DNA of 64,000 bases. It comes from Aspergillus flavus. Its lineage: Eukaryota; Ascomycota; Eurotiomycetes; Eurotiales; Aspergillaceae. Below, in pieces: positions 1-10,693 of the stretch. Within the stretch, counting starts at the first letter, position 1. Each line of letters starts with the position of its first letter. The stretch covers positions 2,170,001 to 2,234,000 of the forward strand of contig NC_092403.1 in NCBI RefSeq assembly GCF_009017415.1, in the 5' to 3' direction. A program made the translations under genes and the position numbers. Below the pieces are notes generated by a model. The model did no database searches, was not told the DNA's origin, and saw only the letters and a list, made by a program, of their open reading frames with translations.

Positions 1-487
1 GATGACCCTCGATTTCATATCGCGCCTGAAGCCCATTTACAGCCGCGCGCAGAACTGCGGGCGGCTGGTCTAGGTAGCCTGTTGGGAAAAACCTCTGCCC
101 TTGGATGGTCTTGCCATAGTCGTACTGAAATACACCCCCATGGTTATTCGAAGGGGTGCTGACCACGATGTCCCCAAGCCGAATATCATGGTCTGCACTT
201 GGCGCACCTCCGCCGATGCCGACCATCAGGCCGATTCGCACATTCGGAAAGCTGTGCAGCATAGTCTCGGCCACCCGCGCTGCTGAGGAGGTGCCATATT
301 CGCCGATTGGCAGTACAGCGATGACCACGTTATGGTTCGCGAGTCGGCCTAAGGTGTAGTCATTCTTATTTTGCGGGGACAGGTATGCTGAGCTTTCGTG
401 CTTTTCGTCAAGGAATGCTTGCGCAGCGACGTATTCGGTAGTGATTGCGCAGATCCAACCGACGGTATACTCGTTGGGGTCGACCAT
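1..487 (-). CDS. NLR-like protein, N-terminal nucleoside-phosphorylase domain (partial)
   Basis: Reverse-strand open frame that begins with ATG at 487 and runs off the left edge, giving about 162 residues without a stop. The protein starts [15 protein letters not shown], followed by a G-rich stretch ([11 protein letters not shown]) and RLGDIVVS. This is the PNP/UDP-phosphorylase fold found at the N-terminus of many fungal NLR-type proteins, where it precedes an NB-ARC or NACHT domain and ankyrin, TPR or WD repeats. The downstream domains lie outside the window, so a stand-alone phosphorylase-like protein cannot be excluded. In the NLR setting the domain is thought to act as an effector or sensor in self/non-self recognition. 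No intron is visible in this part. Confidence 0.8.
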   Translation of the reverse strand, partial: MVDPNEYTVGWICAITTEYVAAQAFLDEKHESSAYLSPQNKNDYTLGRLANHNVVIAVLPIGEYGTSSAARVAETMLHSFPNVRIGLMVGIGGGAPSADHDIRLGDIVVSTPSNNHGGVFQYDYGKTIQGQRFFPTGYLDQPPAVLRAAVNGLQARYEIEGH

Positions 488-1237
488 GTTGACGAATGGT
501 TACTTGAGAGTTTGCAGTAACTTGGATTCTGCTAACAGTGCATGGATCACTTTGGGGTTGCAGAGTAAAATCAAATAACATGTTCCCGCCCATTGACTCT
601 ACGAATAGAATAGGGTCCAAAAAGTGGAGCAGATACTCTGCCCCATGCTCAGCCTCGTGGATTGGATTGGCAGGAGAATTAGTGTATAGTAGTAATCAAT
701 ACACATGTATGCTACCTAATATAGTTTCCCTTTTAGCGCCAGGCCTCAATATGCACTTGGAAAATATTGTTCATCTCATTTCGCGGGGCGACGGATAGTT
801 AGGGCCACAGACAATCTTTTTTGTTTGAAGCTGCGTATATTCCAGATGTACACAGCATATGCCTGGAAATCGGATAGAGTGAGTTCAATTTTGGGTAGAA
901 AGCCATACAAATGACAGTGATAGCATGTCCAATGAACATAGAATATCGCATGACACTTTGGGGTGGCACGTTGGGCAAATAAACGATCACCACGTCTATG
1001 GACTTGCAGTAGCACGATGCGATGGACGAATCCGAAGCTCATCTCCTGCGGGGTAGATGCATAAATGTATCCGTCCGTCACCTGCACACCATTCCCGATA
1101 GTGGGATAAATGGGCAGATAAATAATTGTCATGTTGGAAAAAGAAAGAGGATGAATTAGTATACACCTACTATATCAAAATCATACCTATTCATTACGAG
1201 ACGAGAGCGACGCTTTCGCACCAAAGACATCAAAATC
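488..1237. other. Intergenic, promoters of two divergent genes
   Basis: About 750 bases between the divergent NLR-like gene and the MOSC gene. Open frames here are short and have no recognisable protein features. I see no RNA gene or repeat. Confidence 0.6.
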
Positions 1238-1813
1238 ATGTCTGTCAACAGCGTTTCCCTTTCGGGTTCTCATTCTGTCTCGAAGACTGCTGTCCCCAGT
1301 ATAACGCTCATTCCAAACCATGGTGTCAAGGGTGACGCCCATGCAGGACCAACTGTCCAGCACCGACCCCTACGAAATGCCAGGCCGTCCGACGTAAACC
1401 TGCGCCAGGTCCACCTGATGCAGGCTGAGATCCTTCAACAAGTGTCTAAAGACCCTGCGACCGGAACGAAGGACATCGTCCTCAAACCAGGACAGTTAGG
1501 AGAGAACATTACCACCCAGGGCATTGATCTGCTCTCATTGCCCAAGGACACAAGGTTGCTGTTCGTGGACGGAAAGGCATCCAGCCAAGACGCACCAACT
1601 CTCAGACTGACTGGCTTGCGCAACCCCGGTCCCCAGCTTGACGCTATGAAGAAGGGACTGAAGGACCGCTTCTTGGTGAAGGATAGTCGCGGCGTAGTGA
1701 TCGGATACATGGCTGGTGTCATGAGTGTTGTCGAGAAAGGAGGTGAGATTCGACCAGGAATGGAGATTGTGGTGCAGAAGCCAGCAACAAACCTGGCTCT
1801 TAACTGTATTTAA
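1238..1813 (+). CDS. MOSC domain protein
   Basis: Single-exon gene, 191 residues. It matches the stand-alone MOSC (molybdenum cofactor sulfurase C-terminal) family: GVKGDAHAG near residues 29-37, NLRQVHL near 55, GQLGENITTQGIDLL near 84-98 and LRLTGLRNPGPQLD near 121-134. Known MOSC proteins bind molybdenum cofactor or persulfide sulfur and act in sulfur transfer or detoxification; the small stand-alone proteins resemble bacterial YiiM. There is no signal peptide or membrane segment, so a cytosolic location is expected. The start was chosen because it follows AAATC and the MOSC fold begins shortly after it. The substrate is not evident from sequence or neighbours. Confidence 0.85.
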   Translation: MSVNSVSLSGSHSVSKTAVPSITLIPNHGVKGDAHAGPTVQHRPLRNARPSDVNLRQVHLMQAEILQQVSKDPATGTKDIVLKPGQLGENITTQGIDLLSLPKDTRLLFVDGKASSQDAPTLRLTGLRNPGPQLDAMKKGLKDRFLVKDSRGVVIGYMAGVMSVVEKGGEIRPGMEIVVQKPATNLALNCI

Positions 1814-2383
1814 TGTGAGTTGCTGTGCATGTTGTGATGTACCGCTGGGCAAATCGTCCGTTGATCTAGGCCTGCATCTATGCTGAAGATGTTCAATTAA
1901 GACATAATTTAACACACTCGTCAATCCCGCCATACTCAATCTTTGAAACAGAGCCTATACTCGCTAGATTTCAATTGGTGATCTGGAAGCAATTAGTACT
2001 TTTCGGATAGGTTGGTGAGTAGTGATATTGTGCGTTATAAAGGCCAAGAGCAGCGGTGAGTCATCCACTATCATGGCGGAATTAATGGATCAATCGGATT
2101 CGACTCGGATTTATAAGAAATAGCCGTTACCCATGAAAGCCAATCGGCGCTCTGTGGACCGTGGAGAGGGAAAGAGACGTGGAATTGAATGACGAGTCGC
2201 CGAGACCGTTGATCGGAAGTCCATTTCCTTGTTTTCCGCCAGCTCCTCTTTTGCCTGCGGAGATCCCTGGTATTTGAACGCCAGTGGTATAGCCACGATA
2301 CCAGACATTCACTTCTATGTCCTGCTGCTTATGAAGCCCCTTGCTGCAATAGTCGGTTTACAGTAGGATCTTGACGAGCCGCC
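1814..2383. other. Intergenic
   Basis: About 570 bases between two same-strand genes, holding the MOSC 3' end and the transporter promoter. I see nothing else. Confidence 0.5.
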
Positions 2384-4263
2384 ATGTCGCTGATACAAGC
2401 TCTTCATTGCGAGATCCAGCCGGAAAAACGGGTTTCTGCGCCCGCCCTCGCCTCCCCGCCCAGTTCCTATTCTGAAGGTCCTGGACAACAGGCAGAGAGT
2501 CGGCAGATTACACTCAATGGCAACCAGCCGCCAGAAACTGGCCAGCCAGTTTTCGAGCGTGTGCCTTCACATGGTACCACGCAGGCCCGAAGGTTAACAG
2601 TCACTGTGCTACTCATTCTGGCGAACCTCGTCCAGGTACGTCCTAATCCAACCCTGGTAGAGATGGAATAGAGTTAACGGCACCAGATGACAGTGAACTT
2701 TGCTGGAATAGCTGGTGGCAGCACATTAACTAGTGCAATGGGTGTTGAGGGAACATATGCTTCCTGGATTGGAGCCAGCTATGCGTGAGCCCCATCCTGC
2801 TTCACCGAAGAAAGTAGGGGCTGATCGCGTATAGACTCACACAAGGAACCTTTGTTTTGATGAGCGGTCGCTTGGGAGATGTTTTTGGACACCGGAAATT
2901 GCTCCTGATCGGCGGAGCATGGCTTAGTCTTTGCGTTCTGGTTGGTGCCTTCTGCAACAATTTCTTTGCGTTTGTCACAATGCGTGCCCTTGCTGGTGTT
3001 GGAGGTGCTTTCATTATGCCAAACGCTGTAGCAATGATATCCTCCACGAACCCACCGGGTCGCCTCCGAAATTTGAGCTTGGGTTTCTTTGCAGCATCGG
3101 CACCATTGGGAGGCTACTGTGGGGCGATACTCTTGGGCGCCTTCCTAGAAAATACGGATTGGAAGTGGTTCTTCGTGTTCATGTACGTTGCACAACGGAG
3201 ATAGGAAAATCTTGATGCTCACAGGTCATAGAGCTTGTCTCAGCGCGGTGACCTTCGTCGCTCTATGGGCTCTAGCTCCATACGAACCGCCGGTCGACCG
3301 CTCCGGAAAGATAGATTGGATCGGCTCCGCTTTAGGCACCAGTTCCTTGATCCTCTTTAACTTTGTGTGGAAGTAGGCGAACCCCGAGCAAGGCAAGATG
3401 CGGATGGCGAGCTGATTTACTCTCACAGCCAGGCACCCAGTGTGGGGTGGTCAACCCCTTATGAAATCGCCCTCCTTCCAATATCATTGATACTCTTCGT
3501 TAGTTTTCTAATGTGGGAAAAAAGATTCGCTGCGCAACCAATCATGCCACTCGAGATCTTCAAGGCGCCATCCTTCCTGACCCTGCTGCTAGTCATCCTC
3601 TTGAATTATATGGCAGTGGGTACACTAATCTGGTACCAGGTGCTCTGGTTACAGGAAGTGTGGCATTGGTCGCCTCTGCATTTCGCTGTCGGGTGGACCC
3701 CTTTTGTCGTCTGTGCAACGGCCGCAGCATCCCTTGCTGCCTGGCTAATCCCTCGTCTCGCGGCGCAGTGGATCCTGGCCATTGGCACAGTCACAATTCT
3801 AGTTTCCAATGCCCTGATGGCCACCGTTCCTCTGCAGCAATCATACTGGGCCCAGATCTTTCCATCTGTAGTTCTTTTCTCGTTCTGTCCTGACTTTGTC
3901 TACACAGCGGGGCAGATTATTGCGAGTAATTCCGTCCGAAGACACCAGCAGGGTATCGCTGGTTCTATTATTGGAACGCTGAATCTGTACGGTAACAGTT
4001 TGGGTCTCGGGTTTGCATCGACCATTGAGGTCCAAGTCGCTCGTCGTTTCCACAACCAGATCACGGGATATCGGGCGGCGCTGTATTTCGGTGTTGCGAT
4101 CAGTGCAGTGGCGTTGATCCTAGATGTTTGCTTTGTAAGACTAGTCAAGGACGAGCGTGAGGGTTGGGAGGAAGAAGACCTCTTAGCCATCAATGAGATT
4201 GAGCTTCAAGGTCGTGCGGAGGCTACCGGGGCTCAATTACCGGCTGCACCACTCCGGTCATAG
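2384..4263 (+). CDS. MFS drug:H+ antiporter, DHA14-like (14 TM)
   Basis: Exons 2384-2635, 2687-2784, 2835-3182, 3232-3372 and 3429-4263 join in frame to 557 residues. A hydrophilic N-terminus of about 70 residues precedes the membrane segments. Motif A, GRLGDVFGHRK, lies at about residues 128-138, and FNFVWNQAPSVGWSTPYE is rebuilt across intron 4, which supports the splice choices. The length and the late hydrophobic segments fit the 14-TM DHA2-type drug:H+ antiporter group of the plasma membrane. Such proteins export toxic compounds or secondary metabolites, but no biosynthetic genes lie next to it, so the substrate is open. The acceptor of intron 3 (tag at 3229-3231) is the only one that keeps the frame. 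Confidence 0.88.
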
Positions 4264-4688
4264 GAGTCTTGGTGCGACTTTGCTGAGACACGAGAGGCTC
4301 TAGTGTAGGAGGCTCGAGTGGGGAAGAAACATTCATTTGTGTGATTCCAATCCGTGGTCATGGGGTCAGGTGACTCATTCTGTGTATGTAGGTGCAGACT
4401 ATAAGCACTAGCAAAAGTTATGTGCTACTGGTTGATTCCAGAGAGAATATCATTCATAAATTGCATCGCTCAGTTTATGCAGTCCTTATCATGGTACTCT
4501 AGAAAGCCCAATTTTTGACACTTACAATGAAGATATAAACATTGCATTGAGTGTCCAATATCAGCTTAGTAGACAAATCACACAAACTCAATGACATACA
4601 ACGAATAAACCACGCATGTCCCTCTTCTCTCAACCCTCAGCTTGTGGACAGGTGACATCGCGAATTATGAACAACCAGACAGATGCTA
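4264..4688. other. Intergenic, convergent 3' ends
   Basis: About 425 bases between the convergent transporter and secreted-peptide genes. AT-rich, with no recognisable element. Confidence 0.5.
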
Positions 4689-4988
4689 CTAAAGGCAAGT
4701 ACACGACTTTCCAATGTCCTTATCGTGACAATAGCAGGGTCCAACAGGGAAAGCACAGTGGCACTCATTCACACTGCATGTGCCTGAACATGGCTGAGTG
4801 GACATCCTTGTTAGTTCATAGAGTGGAAGCCGTCTATGCTTATTCTCTCTCACCTTTCTAACGGCCCCTCCAATATATTCCGAATCTTCATTGACGTTTT
4901 GCACAGCTTCGTTGGGTTCCGGGATGGCAGTGGCAAGAAGGGTCCCAACCAGGGCGGCAAAGAGGATAATGTTCGGGATGAGCTTCAT
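4689..4988 (-). CDS. Small secreted cysteine-rich protein
   Basis: The unspliced frame encodes 99 residues. A likely intron at 4794-4853 (60 nt, donor gtgaga, branch-like ctaac, acceptor cag) keeps the frame and gives 79 residues (exons 4988-4854 and 4793-4689). The N-terminus MKLIPNIILFAALVGTLLA is a clear signal peptide. After an acidic pro-like stretch the last 34 residues hold eight cysteines spaced C-x3-C-x4-C-x-C-x6-C-x-C-x8-C-x-C, ending in TCL. Splicing removes a basic segment without cysteines. The layout fits small secreted effector-like or antimicrobial-type fungal peptides, but I recognise no named family. Splicing is inferred, not shown. Confidence 0.72.
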   Translation of the reverse strand: MKLIPNIILFAALVGTLLATAIPEPNEAVQNVNEDSEYIGGAVRKVRENKHRRLPLYELTRMSTQPCSGTCSVNECHCAFPVGPCYCHDKDIGKSCTCL

Positions 4989-5936
4989 ACTTGGGGGTGA
5001 GAGGATGGTGTTTAGTCTGGGAGACTCAAGAAATTTATGATTTAGTCAGATAGATCAAAGAATAAGAGCTTCGAGGTTTCAGTTTAAAGAGGATGTAAGA
5101 TTTTGGAGGGCGTGTTCATCATATTTATACCCCATTAGATGAGAATTGAATGCGTTTTTACACCAACACTGTGACCGTACGTATGCATGGCTGTGAGGTT
5201 ATATTCAATTCACAATGTCGGTGCAACGATATTGCATCCAGTGGCATCTTCCTGTCTTCGGGGTAGTATTATGAATGGGGCTGGCGCATGAGCGTTCTGT
5301 ATGTAGCATCCCAACATATCATTTAACTGATCGGAGAGGAGGATAACTGAAAGCAATTAGTCTGTTTCACTCTTCTGAAATATTCCACTCTATTAGTTTC
5401 TCTTGTGATGGTTACCAGGACTGGGCCTGCCACAAATTAAGAATAAGATAGGATAGGATAAGGGGTAGAAAGTGGTGATCGAGTCGCACCAGCCAACCCG
5501 TTTTAATAAAGGTATTATCACTATAACACCAGCACGTTGGATGTCCGTTCTATCGTAACCCTAGAGTTTGAGTCAAAAGATTTATCTTTCAAACCTGAAA
5601 TTGTTAGACAGTCTATCAATATGTACTGAGTATAATTTGTCATCTTTCTCACCCCCGCACGCTAAAGGAAGAATGTATATCCCAATGCCTTGCACAAAAC
5701 AGTGCCTTTATACGTACTAACCTCCATTCAGAATGAGAACGGGAAAGTCCCTCAAATGTAATACACTAAACTGCCTATAATTGGTTACTAGAAAGTGTAC
5801 AGGATTAGGCATCCAGCTTGTATTTTCTTTTACGTCCTCCAGTGACCATCACTGACCTCACTACTGTCACCATCCCTCTTCCCAGCCTTACGATCTTATC
5901 CCTTTCATCTGCGCCATCACGATACAATTTCACAAT
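4989..5936. other. Intergenic
   Basis: About 950 bases between divergent genes, AT-rich. It holds a short gatag/gataa run near 5445-5465. No gene is seen. Confidence 0.5.
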
Positions 5937-6875
5937 ATGGCCGATTGCCCCAGTGGAAGCTGCAGGGTACGAGTTCTCACCCGAGAACAAAAACGCCAGG
6001 AGTTCGCATACGACCCCGCGGGTCCCCAGGAAACCTGGCAAGACTTCAAGTGGAGAATACTCAACTTCACTCAGGAATACATTGAGCATAATTGGGACCT
6101 TCCATTTGTTGAAGAGGGATTGCACGACCTATGGGACGAGCTCATCCACGTAGCAAAAAGACACCCTGCTGACAGCGCTGAACATGACCGACTTATTACA
6201 TTGATCCTAGAGGTTCGAGAGTGGGGGACCGTCACGCGCAAGAAAAAAGGCGCCTCTGCCGATGAGGAGCCGGAACAGGTGATCTTGCCCAATGGACAGC
6301 GTTTGTGGGTTGATATCCCTTACCTTGTTCAGGAGTTTCAGGATGCTTGGATGAAGGAGTCCATGGGATATACGGCAGCGCAGCGGGAGGGTCTGGCAGC
6401 GCTTACGGCTAGACTGTGTGCTGTTGGAGTTTATCCTTCTGAGCTTAGTTGTTGTGCACTGTGGTTGTTCAAGGAGACATTTGAAACGGAGAGGCCCTTG
6501 ATCCGGGTCGAGGGAGAGGGGAATGCAACCAATGCTTGTGTCCCCGTTGTTGAGCTTCTGCCCGCATGTCATGCGTGGTTGAAGTACAACAGCTTCAAGC
6601 TTGCGATGTTCACAGCGACAAACCATGACTACCCTCCTCCGTCTACGGGTGATAGCGTCCAAGCTTCAACTGCACCGGGAGACCTTGTCCCCAAATCCGA
6701 GTTTCCGTGCAGCGGCTTCAGCATTCCCAGATGGGTGTTCTGGAGGAGACGCTACAAACACTTTCATCATTGTGGAAACGAACAGATCGCCAAGCTAGCC
6801 CGGGCTTGCTTTGAAGAGGCGATGTTCAGAGGGACGAGGATAGGTATTGAGCTCCCTGGCGAGAAATATTTCTAA
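5937..6875 (+). CDS. DUF3632-like fungal protein, possibly frame-shifted at the 3' end
   Basis: Open frame of 312 residues without introns. Order and motifs (DPAGPQETWQDFKWRILNF near residue 26, WVDIPYLVQEFQDAW near 123, an Arg/Trp/His-rich stretch near 265-275 and LPGEKYF at the end) match the abundant fungal DUF3632-type family of unknown function. The frame stops at TAA 6873-6875. Another frame starting at 6881 continues plausibly for 32 codons (IFEALDAEMITRG..., to TAA 6977-6979), which looks like the usual family C-terminus. A one- or two-base lesion or an unusual splice near 6872-6880 is therefore likely. There is no signal peptide or membrane segment. The role is unknown. Confidence 0.65.
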   Translation: MADCPSGSCRVRVLTREQKRQEFAYDPAGPQETWQDFKWRILNFTQEYIEHNWDLPFVEEGLHDLWDELIHVAKRHPADSAEHDRLITLILEVREWGTVTRKKKGASADEEPEQVILPNGQRLWVDIPYLVQEFQDAWMKESMGYTAAQREGLAALTARLCAVGVYPSELSCCALWLFKETFETERPLIRVEGEGNATNACVPVVELLPACHAWLKYNSFKLAMFTATNHDYPPPSTGDSVQASTAPGDLVPKSEFPCSGFSIPRWVFWRRRYKHFHHCGNEQIAKLARACFEEAMFRGTRIGIELPGEKYF

Positions 6876-6979
6876 CTAGGATCTTTGAGGCTCTTGATGC
6901 GGAGATGATCACACGAGGAAGGCAAAGTGTGGAACCTCAGGATATTGAGATTGACATGGATTGGGCCGAGGAGAATTAA

Positions 6980-9289
6980 GTTGCGAGCGCCTTTCCATGA
7001 CTTCTTTCTATATTCACGTGATCTATGCAAACGCTGATTTACTGGTGGCACTGACTGTCATTCCCGTTATTGAGGTTCTACTGTTTTTCTGTCGTAATAC
7101 AATGTGTCCACTGGCTTACTTCACCGGGCGTTTGTCTCTCATCAATTCTTTTTCTTACTACTTCTTGATATATGCTCATGACTCATACTCTTGAGTCGTT
7201 CTCCAACTGCTTCGTACGACTACCACTTAAACTGTTTGGGTTAGACGAGGTAGTTAACAGATATCTATATTGATAACTGTCTCCTCTCAGTTAAGTAGTA
7301 TCTCTTAAGGAAGTCCTCTGCATACATTCCACGACGCAATATGAGCGGCGTATATATCCCTTGGCTCAGTGGATACCTGGCTTGGCGTGACACAGAGCCA
7401 GAGAATCAATAGCAGCCCCATTGCTTATCTGATACTGATGTAGACTCCATTGGTGCCCGGCTTTGTTCATCGGGTTCGAGCCCGTGCTGGAGGTTTAGCA
7501 GGACCACTTGCACGTGGCAAGGTGCCCGGTTCAATTGATAAAGAATATCCCCGCATTGTGAGCAAGGGATTGCCCGGCCAGTGCTCAGTGGCCCCAATGA
7601 CGCCACAAAGAAGACAAGGTATGGAATATATCCCTTACGAGTTCCAACATTGGGAACCATGGACATTTGCCAGGGGCCGGTATATTATATGATTACCGCT
7701 ACATCCCCAGCTTTACTGGTATATGACCAACTGGACAGTCCTGAGGAAACGTCCTTCTCTCGCATTTAGGTTTCGGAAATACCTCTTACGAAGCCAGGGC
7801 TATTGACAATAAACCTTAAGGTACATTGGCGAAGCTGTACGCCGTAGATCACATTCTCAGGTTGGGAGCATTGCGTGCGTCTGGCGCATCTGATTGGTTT
7901 ATAATGTGATCAGCATGAGAACACATACCGAGCGACATCAGGGATGCCTTGTATTCATTCACCTCGGGACAAGTTTTGGGACATATGTCCTGTTCTGCAC
8001 ATGATTATACTGCTGTTTTCAAAGTGAAACGCGAATACCACAACATCAATGATTGAATGTCCCGTGAGCGGAATTGATGATCGGTTCCATCCGATTGGCC
8101 CCAACATGGGTGGCTTGACAGGCACGTGATGTATCGGTCTTGAACCAATACAAGAGGACTACTATTGATAGTCTGATATTCATTACTTTATATACGACTA
8201 CGTATCTTCTCTGGACCTTTCCTGGACCAACGCACCATTGGCGGGGAATAATTCCCTCGTTTATATGTCTTACACGGACAGTCTCACGCTCCGACTGAAT
8301 TGGGGTGTCGCACCAGGCATGAACCCTGCACTACCAAATATATTAATAGATGTGGATAGTGAGATCCTGTTCATTAGATTAGCGCCGTGATACCCGAAAA
8401 GGAAAGTCCTGCGCCATCGATAGGGATGGATGGCATGTGCACTTTCGCCTAGAACACTGTCGGTTGACTCCAGCCACACCTCATGAAACGAATGGACTAC
8501 AGTAGTGCAAGTTATGTTAATGACGGTGTGTTCATTCATTCATAACGGGGGAAGAGAAAGCGAATGAAACTGTCATTAGGCAACACCATTCTGATCCAAT
8601 CATGACTCAGGGGCAGTGGAGATCAGTTGGGTCGTTGCTGACAATGATTGGGCCTTGGCAGTGGAGTCCCAGCCTTAAGGGGCTGCTCGGGTTGTTCTAG
8701 TGGCCAATAAGTAGCGCTTGGCAATCTTCATGGTATGTTGAGGATGTAAGTACTGTAAGTAAGTAGTATGTACGGAGTAACTAGTCATGCCCATCTCAGC
8801 CACACCAGGGCCTCACCGATGAACAAGAAGTCGATGCGTTGTTGCCCATGGTTCGCGGTCCACATTGCAAGTGCAACGGCTAGGCGCCAGCATTCCCTGA
8901 CAAGATGATACTTGACGTACTGAGTAACAAAGGGTCAGAGCCAAGGCTCCGTCGTACAAGGGGGACTGCCAATCCACCCAATAATTTAGTTGTCAATGAA
9001 AAGTCCATCGCCAGACCCAATCGTGCTGGCGGAGGTGGACCCCAGGCGTCAATTGCAGGGCCAAGAGAACCGATGCGTCTACCAGCAGGGCTGAAATCAC
9101 CGCTATTAGTTCTGCCTGTTTGTCTGCTCCCCGGGCCTTATAAGTTTACTGTTACTTAAGACTTAAAACCTCCTGACCCGTTGCTTTTCCCCATACTCTC
9201 TCTCTCTTTCTTTTTATTTACGTTAGTTTGACCTCCGTTGCCTCCGTCTCCCTACGTGATACCACCGTCGTTCCCTCCCTAGATACAAT
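6980..9289. other. Long intergenic region
   Basis: About 2.3 kb. Open frames on either strand are short, lack conserved motifs and cannot be joined by convincing splice sites. An A-box-like and a B-box-like tRNA promoter match occur near 7362 and 7473 but no cloverleaf forms. The right end is the promoter of the CYSTM gene. No other element is seen. Confidence 0.5.
9138..9144 (+). promoter_or_regulatory. TATA-like box of CYSTM gene
   Basis: TTATAAG, about 150 bases upstream of the ATG at 9290, followed by a pyrimidine-rich tract (about 9190-9220) typical of strongly expressed fungal promoters. Confidence 0.5.
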
Positions 9290-9665
9290 ATGTCCTACCA
9301 GCAGCCTTACCAGCAGCCACCTCCTCCCCAGGGATAGTAAGTATTTGGTTCTCCTAATTTTCTCATTGCCGTTTCATCTGTTTTTGTTATTTGGCGACAC
9401 CGCTAACACATCGCATAGCTACCCTCCCCCGGGCGGCCAATATCCTCCTCCCCAGCCCATGCAGTACCAGCAACCCCCACCCCAGGAGGAGAAGAAGGAC
9501 CGTGGTTGTCTGACCGCCTGGTAAGGATGATCGACCGGTATCCGTGAAGATAAAGAAAGAAAAGCTGACGGCGACAGTTTGATGGCCATGTGCTGTTGTT
9601 TCCTGTGTGAGGAGACCTGCGAATGCTGTATTGAGTGTGTCGAGTGCTTGTGTTGTGGGTGTTAG
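9290..9665 (+). CDS. CYSTM domain protein (Cys-rich tail-anchored, Pro/Gln-rich)
   Basis: Exons 9290-9336, 9419-9520 and 9578-9665 give 78 residues. The N-terminal half is a PPQ/YPPP-type repeat (MSYQQPYQQPPPPQG...), followed by a charged EEKKDRG hinge and a C-terminal Cys-rich helix with at least a dozen cysteines, ending LCCGC. This is the CYSTM architecture: small tail-anchored plasma-membrane proteins associated with stress and metal tolerance in eukaryotes. Both introns start gtaag and end cag or tag, and both split codons (TA/C and TG/T) so that the Cys-rich segment stays in frame. The strong-looking promoter suggests high expression. No partner genes lie nearby. Confidence 0.9.
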
Positions 9666-10693
9666 CGATGGAATCTGGTTTTTAATTGTCATTCTTTTGT
9701 TTTCTTACGCGAATATTTTCGACGTGATGGTTTGATGTTTACCTTCTTAATGCTCTGCAGCTTTCTTTATTTACCTATACATTTCCATGTTACCAATATA
9801 TTGATCATGTGACTTTCGACTGGGTCCTTTTCTCTGGCATGACTAATCGCAGATCCCTTCCGTTTGATGAAACAGTGGTCAGCACAGTTCGCGATCCTTT
9901 CGAAATCCTGTCTTCGCTATTGCAACTGCCTTCTTCGTCCTTGTCTCAGCCGATCACAATCCTTTCGACCAGAATTTGGTACCGGTGGACGCGCTATGTA
10001 TTACAAGAGGTACTCGTTGAAGGGCATGGGTCACGGCGACGGGTCAAATACGGGATAGTGTTGAATGCAGACGAATCCAGTGCGCCTCTCGGTCAAACAT
10101 CGGTTACAGATTCTCGACGATGCGGCCCGGCAGGTTCTCATCGGTATCGCTGCACTCGGTCGAGAGGACACGCAAATCGCTCTGTTTGAAGCGCGATAGC
10201 CAGCCCATCGCGCCTTTGTCTATCTATGTTGGAAGCTGGTTTCGGCTGTCGCATTCTGCTTCTCCCTCATATCGTGGTATTTTCCATGGTATTGTAGATT
10301 CGCACCATGGACTCGGCCAAGAGCAGGATGACTCGACTCGTCAATTTCTATCTCATTGCGCGATGCGTTGCTCTTCACTATCAGGATGATGCTTCGAGAT
10401 TGTGCAAACCGATGGAGTGCTGCATTCACAACCTTCCTGTCGATCATCGCCGTTGAGCTATTATCCCCGATGTGTGGTAAGCGCTGTGACGAACACGGCT
10501 TATATTCAAGCGCGCCGTAGACAATTCATAATATGTCATTACTAGGTCTCGCATATGACATACATAAAGCGAATATAGTGCATCTACTCCAATTGTCTAC
10601 TGTCATCTTGCTTCTGGCTTCGATCTCTGTATGTATAACCCGAAACAATACCAAGTAATATAAACATAGCTGATACAAAGTCATCCAAGTATC
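9666..10693. other. Intergenic, convergent
   Basis: About 1 kb between convergent CYSTM and acyl-CoA dehydrogenase genes. A plus frame at 9809-10189 and a minus frame at 10220-10447 are open but low in recognisable content; they may be shadows or decayed sequence. I call no gene. Confidence 0.5.

Noticed and set aside
1435..1939. Long reverse frames opposite the MOSC gene
   Set aside because: Shadows of a conserved coding sequence; no motif of their own.
7354..7490. tRNA-like A box (TGGCTCAGTGG) and B box (GGTTCGAGCCC)
   Set aside because: The boxes are about 110 bases apart and no D-stem, acceptor stem or regular T-stem can be paired around them.
9809..10447. Open frames between CYSTM and ACAD genes
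   Set aside because: No domain, no signal peptide and no consistent splice model.
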